64,000 nt of DNA, taken from positions 1-64,000 of the forward strand of contig CALXET010000002.1 of the NCBI GenBank assembly GCA_944387405.1. The letters are read 5' to 3'. The notes under the pieces were generated by a model. That model was not told the origin of the DNA. It did not search any database and saw nothing but the letters and a program-made list of their open reading frames with translations. Each line of letters starts with the position of its first letter. Positions within the stretch are counted from its first letter, which is position 1. Both the position numbers and the translations under genes were made by a program. This stretch comes from an uncultured Clostridia bacterium. GTDB lineage: Bacteria > Bacillota > Clostridia > TANB77 > CAG-508. Below, piece by piece: positions 1-8,642 of this stretch.

Positions 1-33
1 AGCGATTTCTAAGGGATAACCCCCGAAGGACAT
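1..33 (-). CDS. Possible 5' end of a gene leaving the window
   Basis: An ATG at 33-31 preceded by GAGGGG opens a frame reading M-S-F-G-G-Y-P-L-E-I-A that runs off the left edge. Its codons (TCC, TTC, GGG, CCC) are far richer in G+C than those of the neighbouring genes, as in the islet near 17 kb. Eleven codons are too few to name a product. The stretch could instead be the tail of a plus-strand transcript that ends at the next hairpin. Confidence 0.25.
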   Translation of the reverse strand, partial: MSFGGYPLEIA

Positions 34-38
34 CGTCC

Positions 39-78
39 CCTCGCACTGGCTCATACCGGTGCGAGGCTTCTTTTTTTT
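39..78 (+). terminator. Intrinsic terminator-like hairpin with T-run
   Basis: CCTCGCAC at 39-46 pairs with GTGCGAGG at 59-66 and is followed by a long T-run, so it would end a plus-strand transcript entering from the left. On the minus strand the same hairpin would lie over the ribosome-binding site of the possible gene at the left edge. Confidence 0.6.
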
Positions 79-220
79 ACTTACTTTACTTATTTTATTT
101 ACATTATTTAAATATATAATTAATTATTTTGTTCTGTTATAAGTACATTTAAAATAAAATAAATAAAATAAATTAATTAATTAATTTATTTAAATTAATT
201 TAATTTTATTTATAAAAGAA
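79..220. other. AT-only spacer, no gene seen
   Basis: Almost pure A+T made of irregular TTAATTAAT and TTTATT blocks. I see no ORF, RNA fold or ordered repeat. It separates the left-edge hairpin from the hbs terminator. Confidence 0.6.
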
Positions 221-250
221 AAAAGACATAGCAAGCTATGTCTTTTTATA
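221..250 (-). terminator. Terminator downstream of hbs
   Basis: Perfect 12-bp stem (AAAAGACATAGC pairing with GCTATGTCTTTT, two-base loop). It can act on both strands and lies just after the HU stop codon. Confidence 0.8.
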
Positions 251-280
251 TGAATTCATATAATTTTTATATAATTCTTC

Positions 281-559
281 TTATTTTTTATTTACTAAAT
301 CTTTTAATGCTTTACCAGCTTTGAATACTGGAGCTTTTGATGCAGGTATTTTAATTTCTTCTTTAGTTTGTGGATTTCTTCCTTTTCTAGCTGCTCTTTT
401 TCTAACTTCAAAAGAACCAAATCCAACTAATTGAACTTTGTCTCCTTTTGCTAATGCTTCTGTAACAACATCTATGAAAGAATTGATTGTTGCTTCAGCG
501 TTTTTCTTTGTTTCTCCTGTTTGTGCAGCTACTGCTGCGATTAATTCAGCTTTGTTCAT
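281..559 (-). CDS. hup: DNA-binding protein HU
   Basis: Histone-like HU of 92 residues, the usual length. It binds and bends DNA as a homodimer and compacts the nucleoid. The N-terminal helices ([11 protein letters not shown]), the [17 protein letters not shown] strand region and the DNA-intercalating arm with GRNPQT are all present. A perfect AGGAGGT ribosome-binding site precedes the ATG. The gene stands alone, with a strong terminator behind it and about 170 bp of spacer before the next gene. HU and IHF folds are similar, but length and arm sequence fit HU. Confidence 0.97.
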   Translation of the reverse strand: MNKAELIAAVAAQTGETKKNAEATINSFIDVVTEALAKGDKVQLVGFGSFEVRKRAARKGRNPQTKEEIKIPASKAPVFKAGKALKDLVNKK

Positions 560-730
560 CTTCTTACCTCCTAATAGATTCTAGTTAATTTTTTTATGTA
601 GAATTCATATCTACAATAAGAATATTCGCCAAAGTTAGCTAAAATCCTTCTTTTTTTTTATTTTTTTAAAGTTTTTCAGTATTTACACGTCCTTCTACCT
701 ATTTTTTACTGTATTATCAAGGCTTTCAAG

Positions 731-2365
731 CTATGCATAAATTTTTAATTTTACTAAAAAATTATATATCTTCTCTCCCTTTGGAAGCATTAGTATATCA
801 GATTTAGAAAAGATTTTTAAAAGTACAACTGAAATTGCATATACAATAATAGCAACTACTATCGCAATTATCGTTGCAAGTCTTATGCTTGATGCAAGGT
901 TCATTATAAACAAATAAGATGCATATGAGAATATCATCATAATTATAGTTGCTAAAACTGGTCTTATCATAAGTCTGTGCAATTTAAATTGCAATTTCAC
1001 TGTTTTTCTTAATGTATAATAAACAATTGAAAAAGATACTATATGACACAATACAGACCCTATTGCTGCACCATTTGCATATATCCCCTCTATTGGAATT
1101 AGTACTAAATTTGCAATAAGTTTTACAAATACACCACATCCAAGTGCAATAGCTGGTACTTTTACTTTTCCAAGTCCTTGCAAAGCTCCATTAATAGTTT
1201 GAGCTAAAGCAGTAAAAAATATCGTAAGAGCTGATATTGCAAGGAGCATTGCACCAGCACTTTCTGCTGGAAATAATAAATTAAGTATTCCATCTGCATA
1301 CACAAGCATACCAACTGTACAAGGAAGTCCTATTAATAGTGTAACTAATAAAGAAAAAGATATTCTATTATTTATTGTTTCTTTATCATTTTTTACTCTT
1401 GCTGCAGATATAGCTGGTACTAAAGCAGTTGCAAATGCAATATTAAATGCAAGCGGCATTGATGTTAATATATCCACTTTTCCACTTAATATACCATATA
1501 ATTCATTTGCTTTTTCTCCAAGTTTTGGTTTAAGCAATCTTACAACTGTAAAAGAATCTACATTTTTATTAATAGAAGAAAGAATAGAACTTATTGAAAT
1601 AGGAATTGACACTCCTAAAATCTTTTTAACTATACTTTTAACAGATCCTTTTTCTGTTTCTACTCCTGGTTTGTTTTCAACATTAATATCTCTTCTTGCT
1701 ATCTTATAGAATCTAAATAAATATATAAAACTTAATATTGTAGCTAAACTTGTTGCTATTGTTGCAAAAGTTGCCATAACTACAGTATTTTGATTTGTCA
1801 TAAAAACAGCAAGTTCTACTAATACAACTGTAAGTACTGTTTTAAATACTTGTTCGAAAGTTTGTGATTTTGAAGTAGCTGCCATTTCTTGTCTTCCATT
1901 AAAATATCCTCTCATAACAGAAGATATTGAAACAAAAAATATTGCTGGTGACAATGTTTTAATCGTAAATTCTGCTTCAGGAACATATAAAAAATTATTT
2001 GCTATGTAATTAGCACCAAAAAATAAGAATAACGTACCTATAAAACCTATTACTGCAAATGTTGCAAATGCTATTCTAAATATTCTCTGAGCACCTTTAT
2101 TATCACCAAGAGCTAATCTTTCTGAAATAAGTTTGGCTATTGCATTTGGAACACCAATTGAAGATATCGCAAGTAATAATGCATATATATGATATCCATT
2201 CATGTATATTGAATTTCCTTTATCTCCAAATCCTTCCCTATTTGTTAAGTATAAGGTTTGAATAAGTCCAAATATTTTAATCAAAACTTGTGAAAACATA
2301 AGAGCAAGTATTCCTTGTATAAAGGTTTCTTTTCTTGCTTTTTTCTTTTCTTTAGTCAAAGTCAT
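731..2365 (-). CDS. MurJ/SpoVB-family lipid flippase
   Basis: Polytopic membrane protein of 544 residues with about 14 hydrophobic segments, of the MOP flippase superfamily (MurJ, SpoVB, polysaccharide exporters). Family members flip lipid-linked precursors such as lipid II across the membrane for peptidoglycan or spore cortex synthesis. The N-terminal stretch with GIPNAIAKLISERLA and the later GLPCTVGMLVYADGIL fit the family. The start follows GGAAAGAGG. In a spore-former it could be SpoVB or the vegetative MurJ; the sequence alone does not decide. Confidence 0.85.
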   Translation of the reverse strand: MTLTKEKKKARKETFIQGILALMFSQVLIKIFGLIQTLYLTNREGFGDKGNSIYMNGYHIYALLLAISSIGVPNAIAKLISERLALGDNKGAQRIFRIAFATFAVIGFIGTLFLFFGANYIANNFLYVPEAEFTIKTLSPAIFFVSISSVMRGYFNGRQEMAATSKSQTFEQVFKTVLTVVLVELAVFMTNQNTVVMATFATIATSLATILSFIYLFRFYKIARRDINVENKPGVETEKGSVKSIVKKILGVSIPISISSILSSINKNVDSFTVVRLLKPKLGEKANELYGILSGKVDILTSMPLAFNIAFATALVPAISAARVKNDKETINNRISFSLLVTLLIGLPCTVGMLVYADGILNLLFPAESAGAMLLAISALTIFFTALAQTINGALQGLGKVKVPAIALGCGVFVKLIANLVLIPIEGIYANGAAIGSVLCHIVSFSIVYYTLRKTVKLQFKLHRLMIRPVLATIIMMIFSYASYLFIMNLASSIRLATIIAIVVAIIVYAISVVLLKIFSKSDILMLPKGEKIYNFLVKLKIYA

Positions 2366-2603
2366 ATTAATCCTCTTTCCTTTTTATATTTCTTTTATTT
2401 CGGTTTTTAATTTTACTTATCTTTATTTTAATTAATTCTAATATAGTTTAATATATTTTTTTTAAAATTACAATCTTTATTAATTTAATTAATTTTATTT
2501 ATCTATGTCTTTATTTATTACCTACTTAATATATAATTTGTCCTATATATTAAAATAACTTTATTTTCCTTACATATTTAATATATTATTTTATAAAAAA
2601 GTA
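2366..2603. other. AT-rich intergenic region, nothing further seen
   Basis: This stretch separates the divergent flippase and VirD4-like genes. Apart from the plus-strand promoter at its right end, I see no ORF, repeat or structured RNA. Confidence 0.5.
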
Positions 2604-2632
2604 TTGTATTTTTGCCTTTTTTGTAGGATAAT
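2604..2632 (+). promoter_or_regulatory. Sigma-A type promoter of the VirD4/TraG-like gene
   Basis: TTGTAT at 2604-2609 and GATAAT at 2627-2632 with a 17-bp spacer, 34 bases before the start codon. The ribosome-binding site is GGTGGAG. Confidence 0.6.
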
Positions 2633-2666
2633 ATAGATGTATATTTTTATTTAAAGGTGGAGAAAA

Positions 2667-5063
2667 ATGATTTCGTGGATAACTAATTTCTTTTGGAAAT
2701 ATGTAGATAAATTTTTGAAAATAATAAAGACTGATAGAAATACTTTTTTTACGTATGTACTTACTCTAATTTCTTTCTATTTGTGTATAGATAGAATTGT
2801 AGAAATACTATTTATGTGTTTTACAGGTATTTCTGTAGATTATTGGGGACCAATTACATATACATTTGCTTTAGCTTGCCCTGTATTTGCATTTTTATTT
2901 TCAGGAGGATCTAAATTTGCAACAGATGATGGCAAGAAATTCTCATTATTTGCAATGTATTGTATAGCACTTTATATAATTGGTATTTCAATGCTTGTTC
3001 AATGGCTAAATAAATTATGTTGGTTACTATTATTCTCTGTTCCAAATTACAATGGAATAGTAATGAATTTTATGGATTTAATTAGACCTGCCTTTACAGC
3101 ACTTGCATGTTATATCCCACTTCTAACTTTCTATCCATTTTTCAGAAAAATGTATACAAGTTTTGCTGATACAAAAGATATCAGAGATTCTATCGCAGAT
3201 TATAATGGTATAGATTTATCTGATACAAAAGAAGGATGGGGACCATATACATGTGAAATGTTTATATGTAAAGATGGTGAAACTGGTAAAACTATAAAAA
3301 TACCAGAATGTAGAAGATTCGAATCCACACTTATTGTTGGTACTTCTGGTTCAGGAAAAACAACAATGGCATTCGAACCAATGATTGCAAGAGATATTGA
3401 AAGAAAATACTTTTTAAGAGAAAGTTCAAAAGAACTTGGATTTACTGCATTACGAACTGGTCTTGCAACTGTTGCAAAACCATATACTAATGATTATATG
3501 AATACTAATTTTTCTTTAAATATGCTTACTGTTTCTCCAGGAAAAGAAAAACTATTTAATGCATATTTAAAAAATTTAGTTTATTTTTCTTCTGGAACAA
3601 AAACAATCTATAAAAATTTAGGTATAACATATGTTGCCCCAGATTTTGAATCAGTATCTCATATCATTGAAGTTTTAGATAACTATGGAATGAGATATAA
3701 TTTAGTGGATCCTGCTGATGAAAATTCAATTGGACTTAATCCATTTGTATTCACAGATCCAGTAAAAACTGCTTTAGCAATTTCTGCTGTATTAAAAAGA
3801 ATGTATGAAACAAATAACGTAACTCCTGAAGAAGCTTTTATGCAAAATATTACAGCACAAGCTATTGAAAACTTATCATTATTATTAAAAGAAATATATC
3901 CTGCATTAAATGAAGGAGCTCTTCCAAACCTAGAAGATTTACTTAGAATGTTAAATGATTTTGATTTAGTTGAAGGTTTCTGTGAAGAATTAAAGAAAAC
4001 TCCTGAACTTGCAGAAAAATATGCTATACTTTTAACATATTTTAAAAATAATTTCTACAAAGGATCTCGTGGTCGACAAGATACAGAAAAAGCTCTTCAA
4101 GCAGCAAGTTCTCAACTTGAAAACTTATTAAGATTCCCTGGTGTAAGAAATATACTATGTAATAGAACTAATAATATAAATTTTGATAAAGCTTTAGAAA
4201 ATGGTGAAATTACTTTAATTTGTACAAGACGTGGTGATCTAGGATCAGCTGTAAATAAAGCATTTGGTTTATTTACATTACTTTTAATGCAACATTCAGT
4301 AATATCTAGACCTGGTAATGAAAAAACTAGAATACCACATTTCTTATATATAGATGAATTTCCTCCATTTGTATGTAAAGCTACCGAAGATTTCTTTACT
4401 CTATTTAGAAAATATAGAGTTGGATTAATTATATCAGCACAAAACTTATCTCAATTTGGTACAGAAAATGGTGAAAACTATAGACAAACAATTTTAGCTA
4501 ACTGTACTACAAAAATTGTTTTCGGTAACAATACTCCTGAAGACAATAAATGGTGGGAAGAAGAATTCGGAGATAAAAGAGAATGGCAATTTAATAATAA
4601 CTATAATACTGATACTCTTGAATATGATTCTAAATATAATAATATTAAATGGGCTTGGACAAAGAACTTTAAAGCAGGAAAAGTTCAATCTCAGAAATTT
4701 AAAGCTATCATTTATAAGACAAGAGATATTAAAGGGAAAATGCTTGTTGGTAAAGGTAAATTAGATTTCTTAGAATCTAAATATAAAGAAAAACATCCAA
4801 CAAAAGTTTATAACTTTATGAAATATACATCTAGTGCAATTCAAGGCGAACAGATTGACGACCAAAAAGATTCAATAACATTTAGTGGTAAATTAAAAGC
4901 ATTTTTAAATCCTAAATTCATTCCTGGTGAATTTGATGAAAATGATCCAATTCAATATAATACTACAGATATGAAATATTTCTTCGAAAATGATGATGCA
5001 ATAAGCTTTAATTTATCTGGTGATAATAATCAAAATAATGATGATAATAATAACAACTCATAA
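2667..5063 (+). CDS. VirD4/TraG-type coupling ATPase, membrane anchored
   Basis: Protein of 798 residues with four or so N-terminal membrane segments (to about residue 160) followed by a P-loop ATPase domain: Walker A GTSGSGKTT near residue 224 and Walker B FLYIDEF near 558. Family members are hexameric pumps that recruit substrates to type IV secretion or conjugation machines. The extreme C-terminus is an Asn/Asp-rich tail. No relaxase, VirB4, VirB6 or other conjugation gene lies nearby, so this is either a relic of an integrative element or part of a non-conjugative system with the genes opposite. The product class is clear; its role is not. Confidence 0.75.
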   Translation: MISWITNFFWKYVDKFLKIIKTDRNTFFTYVLTLISFYLCIDRIVEILFMCFTGISVDYWGPITYTFALACPVFAFLFSGGSKFATDDGKKFSLFAMYCIALYIIGISMLVQWLNKLCWLLLFSVPNYNGIVMNFMDLIRPAFTALACYIPLLTFYPFFRKMYTSFADTKDIRDSIADYNGIDLSDTKEGWGPYTCEMFICKDGETGKTIKIPECRRFESTLIVGTSGSGKTTMAFEPMIARDIERKYFLRESSKELGFTALRTGLATVAKPYTNDYMNTNFSLNMLTVSPGKEKLFNAYLKNLVYFSSGTKTIYKNLGITYVAPDFESVSHIIEVLDNYGMRYNLVDPADENSIGLNPFVFTDPVKTALAISAVLKRMYETNNVTPEEAFMQNITAQAIENLSLLLKEIYPALNEGALPNLEDLLRMLNDFDLVEGFCEELKKTPELAEKYAILLTYFKNNFYKGSRGRQDTEKALQAASSQLENLLRFPGVRNILCNRTNNINFDKALENGEITLICTRRGDLGSAVNKAFGLFTLLLMQHSVISRPGNEKTRIPHFLYIDEFPPFVCKATEDFFTLFRKYRVGLIISAQNLSQFGTENGENYRQTILANCTTKIVFGNNTPEDNKWWEEEFGDKREWQFNNNYNTDTLEYDSKYNNIKWAWTKNFKAGKVQSQKFKAIIYKTRDIKGKMLVGKGKLDFLESKYKEKHPTKVYNFMKYTSSAIQGEQIDDQKDSITFSGKLKAFLNPKFIPGEFDENDPIQYNTTDMKYFFENDDAISFNLSGDNNQNNDDNNNNS

Positions 5064-5093
5064 ATTTAATTAAATAAGCACATTAATTACGAT

Positions 5094-5131
5094 AAAAAAA
5101 CAGCTTTCATACAAAATGAAAGTTGTTTTTT
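5094..5131. terminator. Bidirectional terminator
   Basis: CTTTCAT and ATGAAAG arms with extra CA/TG pairs, A-run on the left and T-run on the right. It serves the converging genes on both sides. Confidence 0.8.
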
Positions 5132-5167
5132 ATTAATATTACATTATATATCTAATTAGTTACTATT

Positions 5168-5410
5168 CTACTCGTTATTATCGCTACTCTCTAGTATATT
5201 TTCTATTTCATTTTCATCGGTAGTTTCATTTTCTCCTACTAGCTCATTATTTCTAGTGATAATATTTTGAGTCATTTCATCTAACTTCTCATCATTTCTT
5301 TTATTAGTAATTATAATCATAATATCTGCTATCAATATTAAAATTAAAACAAATGATATAATTATAATACCAATATTCATACTAATTTTTTTAGTATTTT
5401 TTTCTTCCAT
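5168..5410 (-). CDS. Small single-pass membrane protein
   Basis: Eighty residues: a short basic N-terminus, one strongly hydrophobic helix (about residues 12-32), then an acidic Asn/Glu-rich tail. I do not recognise a family. It lies about 30 bp after the winged-helix gene in the same direction and ends head-to-head with the VirD4-like gene, so it may belong with that pair. Confidence 0.55.
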   Translation of the reverse strand: MEEKNTKKISMNIGIIIISFVLILILIADIMIIITNKRNDEKLDEMTQNIITRNNELVGENETTDENEIENILESSDNNE

Positions 5411-5443
5411 ATTCTCTCCTCTATAAATATATAAAATATTCTA

Positions 5444-6379
5444 TTATCCTAATATTTTAACATCTATATTATTCATTTTATATTTACCAGTCTTAGCATC
5501 TGTACCAAATTCAACTAAAGATTTATTAAGTTTAGTACTATTTTGACTTAAATCAGTTGTAAAATAGATTTTAATATTTTTAAGTTCAATATTATGAGTT
5601 ACAATCTCTCTAAAGATTTCTATCATATGCTTTTCATCTTCTGCTACTAATATAAGTTGTGGTGGTCTCTCATATCCAGAATCAAATTGAACAAAATTTC
5701 CATAGAAATCTTCATATAATTTCATTCTATCTACAAATCTATTTTCCCAATCTTCTTCTCTTCTAACAACCTCAAACACAAAATCCATACTTGCATTATT
5801 TTTAGAAATCTTAACTCCACCGTTTGCTTTAAAAGTTTTTCCTGCTTGCTTAGCAGTAATTGCAGGTTTAACAGTATATGAATCAAAAGCCTCAACTTTT
5901 CTCATATAAGCAATAATTACTTGATTTCCAGCTAATCTCTTTTTTATCATAACAACTGGTTTTGTATTATCTGTTGGTTGCCATTTACATTCAATATTTC
6001 TTGAATTTAATAAATATTTTCCCATTTTCTCTAAACAATAAACTCTATAAATACACTTTCCATCTTCAGTTGAAAAATAATATCTTGTTAATATTTTTGT
6101 TTTAATTAATTGCTCAAGCTTATTGTTTAACTTATCTTGTGACTTAATATCAATATTTCTATGAACTAATATTTGATATATCTGTCTTGATGTCATAAAT
6201 TCAAATTCATTAACAAGTTCTAATATCTTAAAATGAATCTCTGAAATATGTCCTAAATTAATTCTATGAATAATCTGATTAATTGAAACATATCCATCTT
6301 TACCATCAAAAGTCTTAATCTCTCCTTCCTTCATTGCAAATGGTGACACTTGCGTTTTGATTTTCTCATCTTCTACCAT
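5444..6379 (-). CDS. Winged-helix protein, possibly replication-relaxation like
   Basis: Protein of 311 residues without membrane segments. Residues about 40-115 look like a winged helix (FKILELVNEFEFMTSRQIYQ, then a basic wing ending in LTRYYF). A later alpha/beta region (about 150-300) resembles the nuclease-like second half seen in replication-relaxation family proteins of Firmicute integrative elements. I assign that family only tentatively. It is convergent with the VirD4-like ATPase and shares the minus-strand run with an S1-domain protein upstream. A DNA-binding role is the safest inference. Confidence 0.5.
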   Translation of the reverse strand: MVEDEKIKTQVSPFAMKEGEIKTFDGKDGYVSINQIIHRINLGHISEIHFKILELVNEFEFMTSRQIYQILVHRNIDIKSQDKLNNKLEQLIKTKILTRYYFSTEDGKCIYRVYCLEKMGKYLLNSRNIECKWQPTDNTKPVVMIKKRLAGNQVIIAYMRKVEAFDSYTVKPAITAKQAGKTFKANGGVKISKNNASMDFVFEVVRREEDWENRFVDRMKLYEDFYGNFVQFDSGYERPPQLILVAEDEKHMIEIFREIVTHNIELKNIKIYFTTDLSQNSTKLNKSLVEFGTDAKTGKYKMNNIDVKILG

Positions 6380-6413
6380 TTTAATTCCCTCCTATTTAAA
6401 TTATTATTTAGGT

Positions 6414-6926
6414 TTAAATAATTAACAATTTGATTTTTTTCTTGTCTTTAACAATTTTCTTTATAAAGACATCTACTGTTTGCCCATACTCATATCCATC
6501 TTTATATTCTGCAAGTCCAACTAAATTAGGCCTTAATTCTATAAAGATTCCATTTCCTTTTTTTTCTGTCTCTCTAACTATTCCTTTTACTTTAGAACCT
6601 TCTTCATAATTTTCCACATTTTCTTCCCATGTTCCTAATAATTCTTTATGAGTAAGTTCAATCCTATTCAAATCTTTGTCTACTGATTTTATCATAACAT
6701 TAATTTTTTGTCCAACCGAAAATCTCTCTGCTGGACTTTTTATTCTTGATACTGAAATATCTTCTATATGAAGAAGTCCTATAACTCCTTTATCCACCTC
6801 AACAAAAGCTCCAAATGGTTTTATACTTTTAACAGTACCTGTTAAAACATCTCCTTGTTTTGCGCCATGCTGAATCCAATCTATTCCTTCTGCAGAAATA
6901 TATTTTTTTGGAAACTTATTATTCAT
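6414..6926 (-). CDS. S1 RNA-binding domain protein
   Basis: Protein of 170 residues. Residues about 24-95 form a canonical S1 OB-fold (GTVKSIKPFGAFVEVDKG, GLLHIEDIS, IELTHKE), and the second half (GIVRETEKKGNGIFIELRPN) looks like a diverged second S1 domain. Such proteins bind RNA and are often ribosome- or RNase-associated, as with RpsA fragments and YugI/GSP13. The start follows a clear AGGAG-type site. Its specific target is unknown. Confidence 0.75.
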   Translation of the reverse strand: MNNKFPKKYISAEGIDWIQHGAKQGDVLTGTVKSIKPFGAFVEVDKGVIGLLHIEDISVSRIKSPAERFSVGQKINVMIKSVDKDLNRIELTHKELLGTWEENVENYEEGSKVKGIVRETEKKGNGIFIELRPNLVGLAEYKDGYEYGQTVDVFIKKIVKDKKKIKLLII

Positions 6927-6987
6927 TTTTTATCTCTCCTTATCTTTTGTATATGTTTCGTATTTTCATACTTATAATATTTTATCA

Positions 6988-7706
6988 CTATTTTAATAAA
7001 GATTCTACCTCTTTTTCAGTTAAAAATCTCCAATTTCCTATTTTTAAATTTTTTAAATCTATATCTCCAATTTTTGATCTATGAAGTGCTAATACATGTT
7101 TGCCTATCTTTTCACACATTTTTCTAACTTGTCTATTTCTACCTTCATGTATTACTATTTCAAGTCTTGTTCTATTATTTTCTATATCTTCTTTTATTTT
7201 TCTTACTTTTGCTGGACTAGTTACAAAGTTTTCCTCAATCTTTACTCCATTTCTTAATACTTCTATTTCCTCATCAGAAACCATTCCTTTTAAAGTAACA
7301 GTATATGTTTTTGTTATTTCATGTTTTGGATGGGTTAATTTATAAACAAAATCTCCATCATTTGTAAGTATCAAAGCTCCAGAAGTATACATATCTAACC
7401 TTCCAACAGGCACTAACCTTTTATCTGATTTTACTAAATCTAATACTTTATCTCTTCCAAATTGCTCTTTTGCAGTAGTAACATATCCGTATAGGTTTAT
7501 TTAAAAGTATATAAACTTTTTCTTCTTGTTTTTTCACTACTCTTCCATTATATAAAACAATATCTTTATCTGGATCTATTTTAGTTCCAAGAGCTTTTAT
7601 AATCTCACCATTTACTGATACTTTACCATCTAAAATTAATTTTTCAGAATTTCTTCTAGATGCAATTCCGAGCTTCTGCTAAAAACTTTTGTAATCTCTC
7701 TTCCAT
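6988..7706 (-). CDS. rluB: Pseudouridine synthase RluB family, two +1 CGG shifts
   Basis: Isomerises a uridine of 23S rRNA. Read with the extra C dropped at 7670 and at 7489, it gives one continuous 238-residue protein: S4 domain (FLAEA-G-IASRRNSEKLI), then the RsuA/RluB catalytic domain (LLNKPI-G-YVTT, VGRLDMYTSGAL with the catalytic Asp, RNRQVRKM). Length minus two bases is an exact multiple of three. Both shifts sit at a CGG codon and restore a glycine at a family-conserved position. The ATG overlaps the rluD stop (TAATG), so translation is coupled. Read without shifts the gene would be broken twice. Confidence 0.85.
7487..7489 (-). other. CGG +1 shift site 2 in rluB
   Basis: Coding strand CCT ATA C GGA TAT GTT. 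The zero-frame codon is CGG; dropping C gives Gly in the motif NKP-x-G-Y. Confidence 0.85.
7668..7670 (-). other. CGG +1 shift site 1 in rluB
   Basis: Coding strand GAA GCT C GGA ATT GCA. The zero-frame codon is CGG; dropping C restores the S4-domain motif A-G-I-A-S-R-R. Confidence 0.85.
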
Positions 7707-8642
7707 TATTTTATTTCCTCTTCCTTATCTAATTTCTCTAAAACTTTTATAAAATATTCAGGAAGTTCAGCTTCAAATTCAACTCTTTTTTTCGAAGTTG
7801 GATGTTCAAATTCAATTTTCTTTGCATGAAGCATTTGTCCTTCAACGTTAAAAGGATTTTTACCATTTGAATAAACAACATCTCCCACCACTGGATGACC
7901 AATTTCTGCCATATGTACTCTTATTTGATGTGTTCTTCCTGTTTCTATCGTAAGTTCTATATATGTATAATTTTTGTATCTTTTAAGAACTTTAAAATGT
8001 GTTATTGCATTTTTTCCTTTTCTCGTAACAGCCATTTTTTTTCTATCTTTATCACTTCTACCAATTGGCATATCTATTGTTGCATTATTTTCTTTTATAA
8101 TACCTCTTACAAGTGCAACATAAGTTTTCTTTACAGTATGATTTTTAATTTGATTACTTAAATTTAAATGTGCCTTATCATTTTTTGCTACTATAATAAC
8201 TCCAGATGTATCTTTATCTAATCTATGAACAATTCCTGGTCTTACAACTCCACCAATACCTGATAGGGAATCTCTACAATGTGAAAGTACTGCATTTGCT
8301 AAAGTTCCATTTGGATTTCCATTTCCGAGGATGAACTACCATTCCTTTTTCTTTATTTACTATTAAAATATCATTATCTTCATAAATAATATTTAGTGGA
8401 ATATTTTCTGCTACCATCAAAGATTCTTTAGCATCTTCTTTTTTTATTGTTATTTTATCTGAAATCTTTACCTTATAAGAAGCTTTTTCTTTCTTTCCAT
8501 TTACCAAAACATTTTCTTCTTCAATCATTCTTTGTACTGTATTTCTTGTAAGATCTTTATCTAAAACAGGAATTACCTTATCTAATCTTTGGTTATTAAA
8601 TTCTTCTGTTACATCATATGTTTTTACTTCCAAATTAAACAT
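7706..8642 (-). CDS. rluD: Pseudouridine synthase RluD family, one +1 CGG shift
   Basis: Large-subunit rRNA pseudouridine synthase. With the extra C at 8327 dropped it reads as 311 residues: N-terminal S4 domain (residues about 10-75), then the RluA/RluD catalytic core with VVHP-G-NGNPNGTLANA, the active-site motif HRLDKDTSG and the later GRTHQIRVHM. Reading without the shift yields two fragments, neither with a complete catalytic domain. The start chosen (MFNLEVK) overlaps the end of the upstream membrane-protein gene by eight bases. It is followed by rluB with TAATG coupling. Confidence 0.87.
8325..8327 (-). other. CGG +1 shift site in rluD
   Basis: Coding strand CAT CCT C GGA AAT GGA. The zero-frame codon is CGG; dropping C gives the family motif V-H-P-G-x-G. 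Confidence 0.85.

Noticed and set aside
79-220. AT-rich block as a replication origin or repeat array
   Set aside because: No DnaA-box cluster and no ordered repeat unit; only low-complexity A/T.
6988-8642. rluB and rluD as decayed pseudogenes
   Set aside because: All motifs remain, the only defects are single C insertions of identical type, and the same defect occurs in essential murC.
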